Assembly (NCBI RefSeq): GCF_024494355.1
Contig: NZ_JAKNQY010000002.1
Location: 62,001-126,000 of the forward strand
Direction: 5' to 3'
Source of the DNA: Pseudomonas sp. Q11
GTDB taxonomy: Bacteria > Pseudomonadota > Gammaproteobacteria > Pseudomonadales > Pseudomonadaceae
Length of the DNA stretch: 64,000 nt
Every line of letters starts with the position of its first letter. Position 1 is the first letter of the stretch. Positions 53,431 through 61,897 of this stretch are shown in pieces. The notes beneath the pieces were generated by a model. That model was not told where the DNA came from and ran no database searches. It worked only from the letters and a program-made list of their open reading frames with translations. The position numbers were made by a program, and so were the translations under genes.

Positions 53431-53433
53431 TCC

Positions 53434-54690
53434 TCACACGCCATGGGCGGCCAGACGCGTCGCGTACCAGCGCGAGAACTGGTCGACATAGGTTTCGGTA
53501 AAGGCCGAGAACGGCCCAGGCGTGTAGGCAGGATCCTGGGTGCCGCTGTGGGTGATGCCGACGAGGTTGGCGTCCTGCAGATTGGTCGCTGCCCAGACTT
53601 CGGTCAGCTTATCCACCTGATAGTCGACGCCTTCGACGGCATCGGCATGGACCAGCCATTTGGTGCGTACCAGGGTTCTATCGGGCGCCAGTGGGATGAT
53701 GTAGGAGACCACGGCATGGTCGCTCATGACATGAGTCCAGGAGTTGTGCGTCCAAAGGTGCACGTCGCCCAAGTCGCGGCGGGTGAGTTCGCCAAACAGC
53801 CGGGTGCACGCCACGCGGGTGTCCAGGGTCTGGGATTCGCCGTTGCCGGCAATGGCCAGTCGCTGCGAGCGGAATTGGGTCACGGCATCTTCACCCAGGT
53901 GTTCGACGGCATCGCAGATATAGCCTTCGCGCTCCCAGTTGGCCTTGGTGTCGGCATTGCGGCGGTGATACTCGGCCAGTGCCTGAAGTGAATCCTCGCC
54001 CAGCCCATCGGTGCAGAAGCCGAAATCTTCGGGCAGGAAAGACGCGGTCAATTCCGGGTGGGTGGCGGCGCAGTGATAACACTCGCGGTTATTCTCGATC
54101 ACCAGTTTCCAATTGCCGTTCTCGATGATTTCCGATTCGTGGGCGATCTTTGAGTGGGCAATGTCGTATTGGGCGAAACGCTGCGTCATGACCTGGTCAA
54201 GGTACAGGATGTCTTCTGGTGGTTCGTCGCCCAGGCAGACGAAAACATGGGTGCCGATGACCCGAGTGTGCACAGGGATCAGGCTTTTGCATTTTGGGTC
54301 GAAGTCCTTGCCCATGTGCGCCGCATGTTTCAGGCTGCCGTCCAGGTCGTAGCTCCACTGGTGGTAGGGGCAAACCAGCATGCCCACCGTCGACTTGCCG
54401 GCCTGTTTCAAACGAGCCCCGCGATGGCGGCAGACATTGCGAAACGCCTGCACATGCTCATCGTCATCGCGCACCAGGAGGATGGAGGATTTGCCAATAT
54501 CGATGGTCGAGACATCACCGGGTTCGGGGACGTCGCTGGTGACACCGACCAGAATCCAATGTTTGGTGAAGAAGACATCGACGTCGGTTTCAAAGATATC
54601 CTGGCGGCCAAACAAACCGCCTGGCATACCGTGGCCGGGCGTGCGGTCGGCCAAGAGTTCACGATGGGTCTTCACGGCATTGATTGTCAT
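53434..54690 (-). CDS. Rieske 2Fe-2S oxygenase, GbcA-like betaine demethylase
   Basis: A 418-aa oxygenase. The Rieske centre is built by CRHRGARL and VCPYHQWSYDLDG. The mononuclear iron site is NWKLVIENNRECYHCAATHP (both His) with a later Asp in ATNLQDANLVG. VEGVDYQVDKLTEVW in the catalytic domain is shared with GbcA. It removes an N-methyl group from a quaternary amine as formaldehyde. The neighbouring ProC-like and N-methylproline-demethylase-like genes suggest proline betaine or a related compound as substrate; glycine betaine remains possible. Confidence 0.88.
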   Translation of the reverse strand: MTINAVKTHRELLADRTPGHGMPGGLFGRQDIFETDVDVFFTKHWILVGVTSDVPEPGDVSTIDIGKSSILLVRDDDEHVQAFRNVCRHRGARLKQAGKSTVGMLVCPYHQWSYDLDGSLKHAAHMGKDFDPKCKSLIPVHTRVIGTHVFVCLGDEPPEDILYLDQVMTQRFAQYDIAHSKIAHESEIIENGNWKLVIENNRECYHCAATHPELTASFLPEDFGFCTDGLGEDSLQALAEYHRRNADTKANWEREGYICDAVEHLGEDAVTQFRSQRLAIAGNGESQTLDTRVACTRLFGELTRRDLGDVHLWTHNSWTHVMSDHAVVSYIIPLAPDRTLVRTKWLVHADAVEGVDYQVDKLTEVWAATNLQDANLVGITHSGTQDPAYTPGPFSAFTETYVDQFSRWYATRLAAHGV

Positions 54691-54770
54691 TATAGGTCTC
54701 GCTCACATTCAAATTGATCAGGCGGCGAGTACAGTTTGGAAAGGTGGGATAAGACCGTCAACGCGCTTTA

Positions 54771-54807
54771 TTTTCACGCTCGCATAACTTTGCGTTATGC
54801 GTGAAAA
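54771..54807. promoter_or_regulatory. Long inverted repeat, likely LysR binding site
   Basis: TTTTCACGC (54771-54779) and GCGTGAAAA (54799-54807) enclose CGCATAAC and GTTATGCG (54781-54801), a nested symmetric site about 81 bp upstream of the Rieske gene. It is AT-rich without a U-tract, so a terminator is less likely. One of the two GcvA-type LysR proteins may bind it. Confidence 0.55.
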
Positions 54808-54828
54808 ATGAATTTAAATTATTGATTA

Positions 54829-55767
54829 TCAGTGAGTTATATAACTGTCATCGCGCAGCCAATCGACCAGTGCCTGGGTAATGGGCTCAAGCTTTCGACC
54901 GCTCGGAATCACCAGGTAATAAGCATCTTTGGGCTTGACCACGTAGGGCGTAATTCTGATCAGTTCACCACTGTTGAGCCGGTGCGCGATCAGCCGACTC
55001 CATCCCAGTGCAATGCCATGGCCTTGGATGGCCGCCTGGATCGCATCGTTGTAGGAACTGCAGCGGAATGAATAGTTGAGTTTGGGGCGCAGGTCGCCGA
55101 GCTCCCGGCACCAACGGTTCCAGGTCATCCAGCCTTCCAGGGTGGAGTCCGAATCAATCAGCGCCGTGTCCAAAAAATCGGTAACGGACGAAGGGGCCGC
55201 GTTGGCGGCAAGCCAGGCCGGCGAACAAACGGGAAACACTTCTTCATCGAACAGGAAAACCGAGCTGCCATCCTCCCATTTTCCATTGCCGAAACGGATG
55301 GCCAGGTCAACGTCATCCCGATATGAACTTGGCGAGATCTGCTGCGTCATCAAGCGCAATTTCAACTTCGGTTGCAGGGTGCGCAGAGCGATCAATCTGG
55401 GGAGTATCCTCAAGTGAGAAAACGCCTCCGTGCAGGCGATGGTGATCTCTTGCTCACCAATGCCCTCGGCAATTTTGTCGAAGACACTGGCCATGCGATG
55501 AATGGACTCGGAGACGACCAAGTGCAGGACATAGCCTTCGTGAGTCAACTTGATCGCCCGATGAAGTCGATGGAACAGCTTGGTCCCCAGGGTATCTTCC
55601 AACAACCGGATTTGTTTGCTGACGGCGGCCTGGGTCACGCCTAGTTCTTGGGCGGCCAGGGTGAAACTGGCCAGCCGCGCCACGGCTTCGAATTCCAGCA
55701 ACGCCGTCATCGACGGTATCAACCGCCGATAGCCCTTGACCTTTTTATCGATATCGCTGGGTTGCAT
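54829..55767 (-). CDS. LysR-family regulator, GcvA type
   Basis: A 312-aa LysR: LIPSMTALLEFEAVARLASF, the recognition helix VTQAAVSKQIRLLEDTLGTK and LFHRLHRAIKLTHEGYVLHL. An effector domain with ITIACTEAFSHLRILPRLIA follows. It is on the same strand as the Rieske genes, 138 bp upstream of the oxygenase start, and 30 bp downstream of the ProV-like gene. Most likely activator of betaine catabolism here. Confidence 0.9.
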   Translation of the reverse strand: MQPSDIDKKVKGYRRLIPSMTALLEFEAVARLASFTLAAQELGVTQAAVSKQIRLLEDTLGTKLFHRLHRAIKLTHEGYVLHLVVSESIHRMASVFDKIAEGIGEQEITIACTEAFSHLRILPRLIALRTLQPKLKLRLMTQQISPSSYRDDVDLAIRFGNGKWEDGSSVFLFDEEVFPVCSPAWLAANAAPSSVTDFLDTALIDSDSTLEGWMTWNRWCRELGDLRPKLNYSFRCSSYNDAIQAAIQGHGIALGWSRLIAHRLNSGELIRITPYVVKPKDAYYLVIPSGRKLEPITQALVDWLRDDSYITH

Positions 55768-55797
55768 AGGTGTGCTCCAACGCCGTTGCCTGGCAAA

Positions 55798-57021
55798 TCA
55801 AGCCACCGAAGATTCTCTTGCGGGTTCAGAAAGCGCGGGCTGCGACAGGTTGTGACCCAGCAGTGCCCGATACAGTTCACCGTCGCCCAATATGCCCAGG
55901 ACAGTACCGGCCTCGTCCTGCACGATCAGGGGATGGCCCGTTTCGTAGCGAATTTTCAGGGCGTCGCGCATGGTAGTCGTCGACGGTACGCAAGTGGGCT
56001 GTCGAGCCAAGGTCTCGATTTGCTCGGTCGGATTCCATGATTGGACGTGTGCGGTTGTGGCGCCTTTTCGAGCGCTGGTCAAATGACGCTGCGGGTTCAC
56101 CACCATCCACAGGTTTTGGGCCGTATCCAGGCAGTATTCGTCACGAGCGAAAACGCACTGGTCCAGCGAGGTCATCAAGCTTTTCGCACACAGCACATTC
56201 AACGGGTTGGTGTGGGCGACGAAGTTACGCACGTAGTCGTCGGCCGGATTCAGCACGATCTCTTCGGGTTTGCTGTACTGGATGATCTTGCCGTCTTTCA
56301 TGATGGCGATGCGCGTGCCCAGCTTCAGGGCTTCGTCCAGGTCATGGCTGACGAACACGATGGTCTTGTGCAGCTTGCGCTGCAGATCGAGCAACTCGTC
56401 CTGCAAGCCTTGGCGGATCAACGGGTCGAGGGCGGAGAAGGGTTCGTCCATCAGCAGGATGTCGGCGTCCATCGCCAGGGCGCGGGCCAGGCCGACCCGT
56501 TGTTGCATGCCGCCAGACAACTCGTCAGGCTTCTTGTTGCGCCACTGGGTCAGGCCCACCAGCTCGAGTTTTTCATCCACCAGCTTCTTGCGTTCCTTTT
56601 CCGGTCGGCCCTGCATTTCCAAGCCGAGTCCGATGTTCTCGCGTACCGTCAACCAGGGCATCAGGGCGAACTTCTGGAACACCATGGCGATGCGTTTGGT
56701 GCGCATCATCTTCAGTTCGGCCGGGGTGCAGGAGGCGATGTCGATCTGTCGGCCTTCGTGCTCGACGAACAGCTTGCCGCGGCTGACGGTGTTCAGCCCG
56801 TTGATGCAGCGCAGCAGGCTGGATTTGCCTGAGCCTGACAGGCCCATCAGTACGCAAATCTCACCTTTGTTGATCTCCAGGTTGGCTTTCTCCACGCCGA
56901 CGATCAAACCGGTTTTCTGAAGAATCTGCGGACGCGAAAAGCCTTGGTCGAGTAAATCCAGGGCAGGCTTGGGGCGGGCAGCGAAGATGACGTCGACGTC
57001 TTCAAAACGGATGATGCTCAT
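55798..57021 (-). CDS. Quaternary-amine ABC transporter ATP-binding protein (ProV/ChoV-like)
   Basis: A 407-aa ATPase: Walker A LMGLSGSGKSSLLRCINGLN, signature ELSGGMQQRVGLARALAMDA, Walker B ILLMDEPFSALDPLIRQGLQ and switch VFVSHDLDEALKLGTRIAIM. The C-terminus has a CBS-type sensor region (TMRDALKIRYETGHPLIVQD, GTVLGILGDGELYRALL) that in OpuA/ProV relatives responds to ionic or nucleotide signals. It overlaps the permease gene by four bases. It couples ATP use to choline/betaine uptake. Confidence 0.93.
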   Translation of the reverse strand: MSIIRFEDVDVIFAARPKPALDLLDQGFSRPQILQKTGLIVGVEKANLEINKGEICVLMGLSGSGKSSLLRCINGLNTVSRGKLFVEHEGRQIDIASCTPAELKMMRTKRIAMVFQKFALMPWLTVRENIGLGLEMQGRPEKERKKLVDEKLELVGLTQWRNKKPDELSGGMQQRVGLARALAMDADILLMDEPFSALDPLIRQGLQDELLDLQRKLHKTIVFVSHDLDEALKLGTRIAIMKDGKIIQYSKPEEIVLNPADDYVRNFVAHTNPLNVLCAKSLMTSLDQCVFARDEYCLDTAQNLWMVVNPQRHLTSARKGATTAHVQSWNPTEQIETLARQPTCVPSTTTMRDALKIRYETGHPLIVQDEAGTVLGILGDGELYRALLGHNLSQPALSEPARESSVA

Positions 57022-57866
57022 GCGTCACCTCTTTTCACGGCTTCACGTTGTTTGCAGATTCGGTCGAGGATGATTGCCAGCAGCACGATCGCCAGGCCGG
57101 CTTCAAAACCCATCGAGATATCGGCGGTGTTCAAGGCGTTCACCACTGGCTTGCCCAAGCCGTCGGCGCCCACCAGTGCGGCGATCACCACCATCGACAA
57201 TGACAGCATGATGCACTGGGTGATACCGGCGGCGATGCTGGGCATGGCATGGGGCAGTTCGATGCGCGCCAACAATTGGCGGCGCGAACAACCGAAGGCC
57301 TTGCCGGCATCCATCAACTCTTCGGGTACGTCACAGATGCCCAGGTAGGTCAGGCGAATAGGGGCGGCGATGGCGAACACCACCGTGGATATCAACCCTG
57401 GAACCACACCCAGGCCGAAGAGCGTCAGGGTAGGGATCAGATAGACGAAGGTGGGCACGGTCTGCATCAGGTCGAGGACTGGCCGCAAGATCGCATAGAA
57501 CCAGGGTCGATGTGCCGCAACGATGCCCAGCGGTACGCCGATGACCACGCAGACGAGTGTGGCGAAGGACACTTGGGCGAGGGTCTCCATGGTCTCCTGC
57601 CAGTAGCCGAGATTGAATATCAGCAGGAACGAGAGGGCCACGAACAGGGTGAGGCTCACCTTGCGTTGGATGTAATAGGCAAGCAGGACAAATACAACGA
57701 TCAACGCCAAGGGGTTGAACCAAAGGAGCGCGTTGGTCAATGCGGTGATGACGCCCGACAACGACAACGATATGGCGTCGAAAATACCGGCGCCATGTTG
57801 AGTCAACCATTCGACATACCGGGCCATGTGTTCGCCCAGTGGAAGCTTCTCTTGTGTAATCCACAT
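57018..57866 (-). CDS. Quaternary-amine ABC transporter permease (ProW/ChoW-like)
   Basis: A 282-aa permease strongly resembling Pseudomonas ChoW: PLGEHMARYVEWLTQHGAGI, GYWQETMETLAQVSFATLVC, VLDLMQTVPTFVYLIPTLTL and the EAA-type loop MDAGKAFGCSRRQLLARIEL. The start is taken at 57866 (MWITQEKLPLG) with GGA upstream; an 11-residue extension is possible. No substrate-binding protein gene accompanies it, so it must use a binding protein encoded elsewhere. Confidence 0.92.
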   Translation of the reverse strand: MWITQEKLPLGEHMARYVEWLTQHGAGIFDAISLSLSGVITALTNALLWFNPLALIVVFVLLAYYIQRKVSLTLFVALSFLLIFNLGYWQETMETLAQVSFATLVCVVIGVPLGIVAAHRPWFYAILRPVLDLMQTVPTFVYLIPTLTLFGLGVVPGLISTVVFAIAAPIRLTYLGICDVPEELMDAGKAFGCSRRQLLARIELPHAMPSIAAGITQCIMLSLSMVVIAALVGADGLGKPVVNALNTADISMGFEAGLAIVLLAIILDRICKQREAVKRGDA

Positions 57867-58245
57867 ATCACTAATCCGGCTGATGGAAAAAAATCGCACG
57901 CCAGCAACCGCCCGGGCGCAGCTTCGTGCGCCAGGTTTCCAGGCAACACAAAGCGACGGCGCGAGGCGTCGCGTAAGCAGTTATCGAAGTTTGGGCAGGG
58001 GATGAGTAACAGAAGACGTGTGTGTCAAAGCCAGTCGCCCCGGCTTTCTTTGGCCGGGTGTCGAGTGTCCTTCAGAGGTGTGCACTGCAAGATTCATGAT
58101 GGCGGCTCGTTGTTGTTTTGGTTTGGAGTCCGTTGCCTGTGGGAGATAGTTATCCAGGTGCCTTTTGCTGACAAACCATTTTATGTCAGCGCCTCATGAG
58201 TTTTTATCACTAATGATTCACCCCTTCTCGGGCAGAAAAGTCAAT

Positions 58246-58269
58246 CAAATGTACTTAGGTGTACATTTG
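58246..58269. promoter_or_regulatory. 9-6-9 inverted repeat, TetR operator
   Basis: CAAATGTAC-TTAGGT-GTACATTTG, with perfect 9-bp arms. A further half-site AGTACATTCG lies at about 58281-58290. It is centred in the gap between the divergent permease and tetR genes, 54 bp before the tetR ATG. Confidence 0.75.
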
Positions 58270-58323
58270 ACGGTCATACGAGTACATTCGCGTTACGCAT
58301 TATTTTAAAGAAGGTAAGCAAAG

Positions 58324-59028
58324 ATGCCCCAGGTAGGGAAGGCACGCGGCAAGGCCCAGGACGCAGGCTGGCGGGGCTCGCCGGAGGGCTGGCTGGAAGC
58401 GGCCTACGAGGCCCTGAAGGAGTCGGGCATCGATGCGGTTCGAGTCATGCCGCTGGCCAAGCGCCTGGGCTTGTCACGTACCAGCTTCTACTGGTTCTTC
58501 GAGGATCGCGAGCAACTGCTGGCGGCGTTGTTGTCTCGTTGGCGAGAGAACAATACGGGGGGCTTGATACGGCAATGTGAAAGCTATGCCGAAAGCATCT
58601 CCGAGGCGATCCTGAATGTGTTCGAGTGCTGGCTCAACCCACAATTGTTCGACTCGCAGTTCGAATTTGCCGTGCGCAGCTGGGCGCTGCAGTCCGCTGA
58701 AGTGGCCCAAGAGGTCGCTGCGGTAGACGAGCAGCGAATGAACGCCCTGGCGAACATGTTCAAGCGCTTTGGTTATGACAGCCAGGGGGCTGATACCCGG
58801 GCCCGAACGATTTATCTGACGCAGATCGGCTATATCACCATGAATACGAGTGAGCTGATTACCGTGCGTTTCCAGCGCATTCCTCATTACGTGAGCATCT
58901 TCACCGGCAAAGTCCCCAAGCAGCGTGAGCTGGACCGTTTCTATGGGAAGTTCGGCTATGCCGAAAAAGAGCCCGGGGTCTTTGTTCCGTTGACGGACAC
59001 GTTCGAAGGCAATGGCGATGATCAATGA
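58324..59028 (+). CDS. TetR-family regulator
   Basis: A 234-aa TetR: GWLEAAYEALKESGIDAVRV, MPLAKRLGLSRTSFYWFFED, REQLLAALLSRWRENNTGGL. The long C-terminal domain ends with a FYGKFGYAEKEPGVFVPLTD tail. It is divergent from the ChoWV-type transporter genes and overlaps the ProC-like gene by 11 bp, so it is probably in one transcript with that enzyme and controlled through the 9-6-9 palindrome. It may sense the betaine or its demethylated product. Confidence 0.9.
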   Translation: MPQVGKARGKAQDAGWRGSPEGWLEAAYEALKESGIDAVRVMPLAKRLGLSRTSFYWFFEDREQLLAALLSRWRENNTGGLIRQCESYAESISEAILNVFECWLNPQLFDSQFEFAVRSWALQSAEVAQEVAAVDEQRMNALANMFKRFGYDSQGADTRARTIYLTQIGYITMNTSELITVRFQRIPHYVSIFTGKVPKQRELDRFYGKFGYAEKEPGVFVPLTDTFEGNGDDQ

Positions 59029-59803
59029 GACCGTGGGGATCATCGGTGGAACCGGTTGGCTGGGCGGTGCGATTGCCAAGGCGGTCTTGGCGAAGGGATT
59101 GGTGCCCTCGGGAAACCTGATCATTTCCAATCGCTCGGGAAACCACCCGTTGGTCCAACAAGGTGCCAGCCTGGTCACGGACAACCAGGACCTGGTGGAT
59201 CGCAGCGCCGTCGTCATCATCGCAGTTCGCCCCGAGCAGTTCGCCAGCTTGAACATCAATGCGACGGGCAAAACCGTGATCTCCTTGATGGCCGGGATCA
59301 CGGCACAGGCAATAGCTACACAGACCCTGGCTGCGGCAGTCGTACGGGCTATGCCCAATGCGGCGGTGGAAATCGAGCAGTCCTTTACGCCCTGGTATTG
59401 TTCGGGCGGGGTAGAGGCGACGACGAAAACCCTGGTGCAGCGCTTGTTTGAATGTGTGGGCACCGCTGCTGAAGTCCAGGAAGAAGACTTCATCGATTAC
59501 CTCTCGGCACTCTCCGGCACCGGCCCGGCCTTTCCGGCCCTGTTGATGACGGCACTGGCCCATCAGGCGATGCTGGCCGGCATACCTGATGATATCGCGC
59601 AGCTTGCCGCGAAAAATGTCGTGGTCAACAGCAGCCAGTTGTTGGCCAACCGTGATGCACAGCAGATGATCGACGCTTTGGTGGCCTATCGCGGTGTAAC
59701 GGCTGCCGCCTTGCAGGCGATGAGCCAGGGGCCTTTCGAAGAGCAGATTGGAAGGGCGTTGCAAGCAGGTGCCGCGGTGGCCCGCAAGGGGCTTCAAGCC
59801 TGA
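59018..59803 (+). CDS. Pyrroline-5-carboxylate reductase-like protein (ProC family)
   Basis: A 261-aa NAD(P) reductase: VGIIGGTGWLGGAIAKAVLA, VVIIAVRPEQFASLNINATG, ISLMAGITAQAIATQTLAA, VRAMPNAAVEIEQSFTPWY and the C-terminal LSALSGTGPAFPALLMTALA, a ProC signature region. It may reduce pyrroline-5-carboxylate or act on a related cyclic imine. Linkage to demethylation genes suggests a role in metabolism of proline-type betaines. GAAGG lies eight bases before the ATG at 59018. Confidence 0.85.
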   Translation: MINETVGIIGGTGWLGGAIAKAVLAKGLVPSGNLIISNRSGNHPLVQQGASLVTDNQDLVDRSAVVIIAVRPEQFASLNINATGKTVISLMAGITAQAIATQTLAAAVVRAMPNAAVEIEQSFTPWYCSGGVEATTKTLVQRLFECVGTAAEVQEEDFIDYLSALSGTGPAFPALLMTALAHQAMLAGIPDDIAQLAAKNVVVNSSQLLANRDAQQMIDALVAYRGVTAAALQAMSQGPFEEQIGRALQAGAAVARKGLQA

Positions 59804-59836
59804 TAAAACGATCGGGGTCGGGTAACGGCCACTACC

Positions 59837-59864
59837 GCATCGCGAGCAGGCTCGCTCCCACAGG
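59837..59864. repeat. Single REP element
   Basis: GCATCGCGAGCAGGCTCGCT followed by CCCACAGG, with an internal GCGAGCAGGCTCGC hairpin. This is a common extragenic element of P. fluorescens-group genomes. Confidence 0.75.
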
Positions 59865-59879
59865 AGAAACGCGGCCCAC

Positions 59880-60080
59880 CCAAACCAGGCCGGCTGTCAG
59901 GCCGCCTCGCTTTTGATCTTGATCTGGGGCAAACCGAGCCTAAGCGAGGTGCCGAGTGGTGGGGCAAAGCGCTTTTGGTTACTTTTGGCAGGTCCGGCTC
60001 CCGGCTCTTCCAAAAGTGACCCGCTATCAGAGCGGAACCGCCAGCCGCGTTACCGCAGCAATGGATATTCACACCTCCCC
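59880..60080. repeat. Longer intergenic repeat-like element with hairpin
   Basis: The gap downstream of the ProC-like gene holds TTACTTTTGG (59979-59988) facing CCAAAAGTGA (60010-60019), then CCCGCTATCAGAGCGGAA, another short hairpin, and GCAATGGATATTCACACC. I recognise this as resembling a dispersed Pseudomonas intergenic sequence. No gene is visible in it. Confidence 0.45.
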
Positions 60081-60143
60081 CCCAAAAAAACGGCACTCCT
60101 CCAAAAACGAAAAGCGCCGTTTTCCTCAAGCCAACATCAAATC

Positions 60144-60527
60144 CTATTCAGCCTTGAAGCAATACACCGCCAGCTTGTTCCCATCCAGATCCCGAGCATA
60201 AGCCGCATAGGCATTGTCCGCCCAACCACGGGGGCCTGGCAGGCCTTCACATACGCCACCGTTCGCCAACGCAGCCGTATGGAACGCCAGAACCGCAGCA
60301 CGGCTCGGTGCCTCGAAGCTCACCGTAACACCGTTACCAATGGTCGCCGCACTGCCATTGGCCGGGTTGAGTACAAAGAAGGATGGTTTGTCGACGCCCC
60401 AGATGGAGCCGGCTTCGTCGAGGTCGGCAACGCGTTTGAGGCCGATTTCTTTCAAGGTGACGTCATAAAACGCACGTGCTTTTGCCAGGTTGTTGGTGCC
60501 AACGGTGACATGGGTAAAAACGGACAT
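60144..60527 (-). CDS. VOC (glyoxalase/bleomycin-resistance) family protein
   Basis: A 127-aa VOC protein: THVTVGTNNLAKARAFYDVT with the first metal-ligand His, GVTVSFEAPSRAAVLAFHTA and ARDLDGNKLAVYCFKAE with the terminal ligand region. It could be a glutathione- or metal-dependent isomerase or dioxygenase. It lies 43 bp downstream of the formaldehyde dehydrogenase gene on the same strand, where other bacteria often have S-formylglutathione hydrolase. Function not determinable. Confidence 0.82.
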   Translation of the reverse strand: MSVFTHVTVGTNNLAKARAFYDVTLKEIGLKRVADLDEAGSIWGVDKPSFFVLNPANGSAATIGNGVTVSFEAPSRAAVLAFHTAALANGGVCEGLPGPRGWADNAYAAYARDLDGNKLAVYCFKAE

Positions 60528-60570
60528 CTTGGTTTCCTTTCTGTGGAGGTATTGGACTTTCGACCGCGTT

Positions 60571-61707
<1,137 letters not shown>

Positions 61708-61742
61708 CTAATTGCAACGCAGTTGACTTGAGAGAACGATAA

Positions 61743-61840
61743 ACCCGTGGCGAGGGAGCTTGCTCCCGCTGGGCTGCGCAGCAGACCCCTTTTTATGAGC
61801 GCTTCGCACTCAAGCAGGAGCAAGCTCCCTCGCCACGGGT
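61743..61840. repeat. Inverted REP pair (REPIN)
   Basis: ACCCGTGGCGAGGGAGCTTG(CTCC) at 61743-61766 is the exact reverse complement of 61817-61840, with 24-bp arms and a 50-bp centre. This REP type is a hallmark of P. fluorescens-group genomes and lies between adhC and the demethylase gene. Confidence 0.88.
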
Positions 61841-61897
61841 TCATCGAACTCCTTAAATGCAACATCAGTCCCTGACCTTAAGATCAGGGACATGACC

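Noticed and set aside
54771..54807. Rho-independent terminator for the lysR gene at 54829
   Set aside because: The stem is AT-rich and no U-tract follows on the minus strand, so an operator is more likely.
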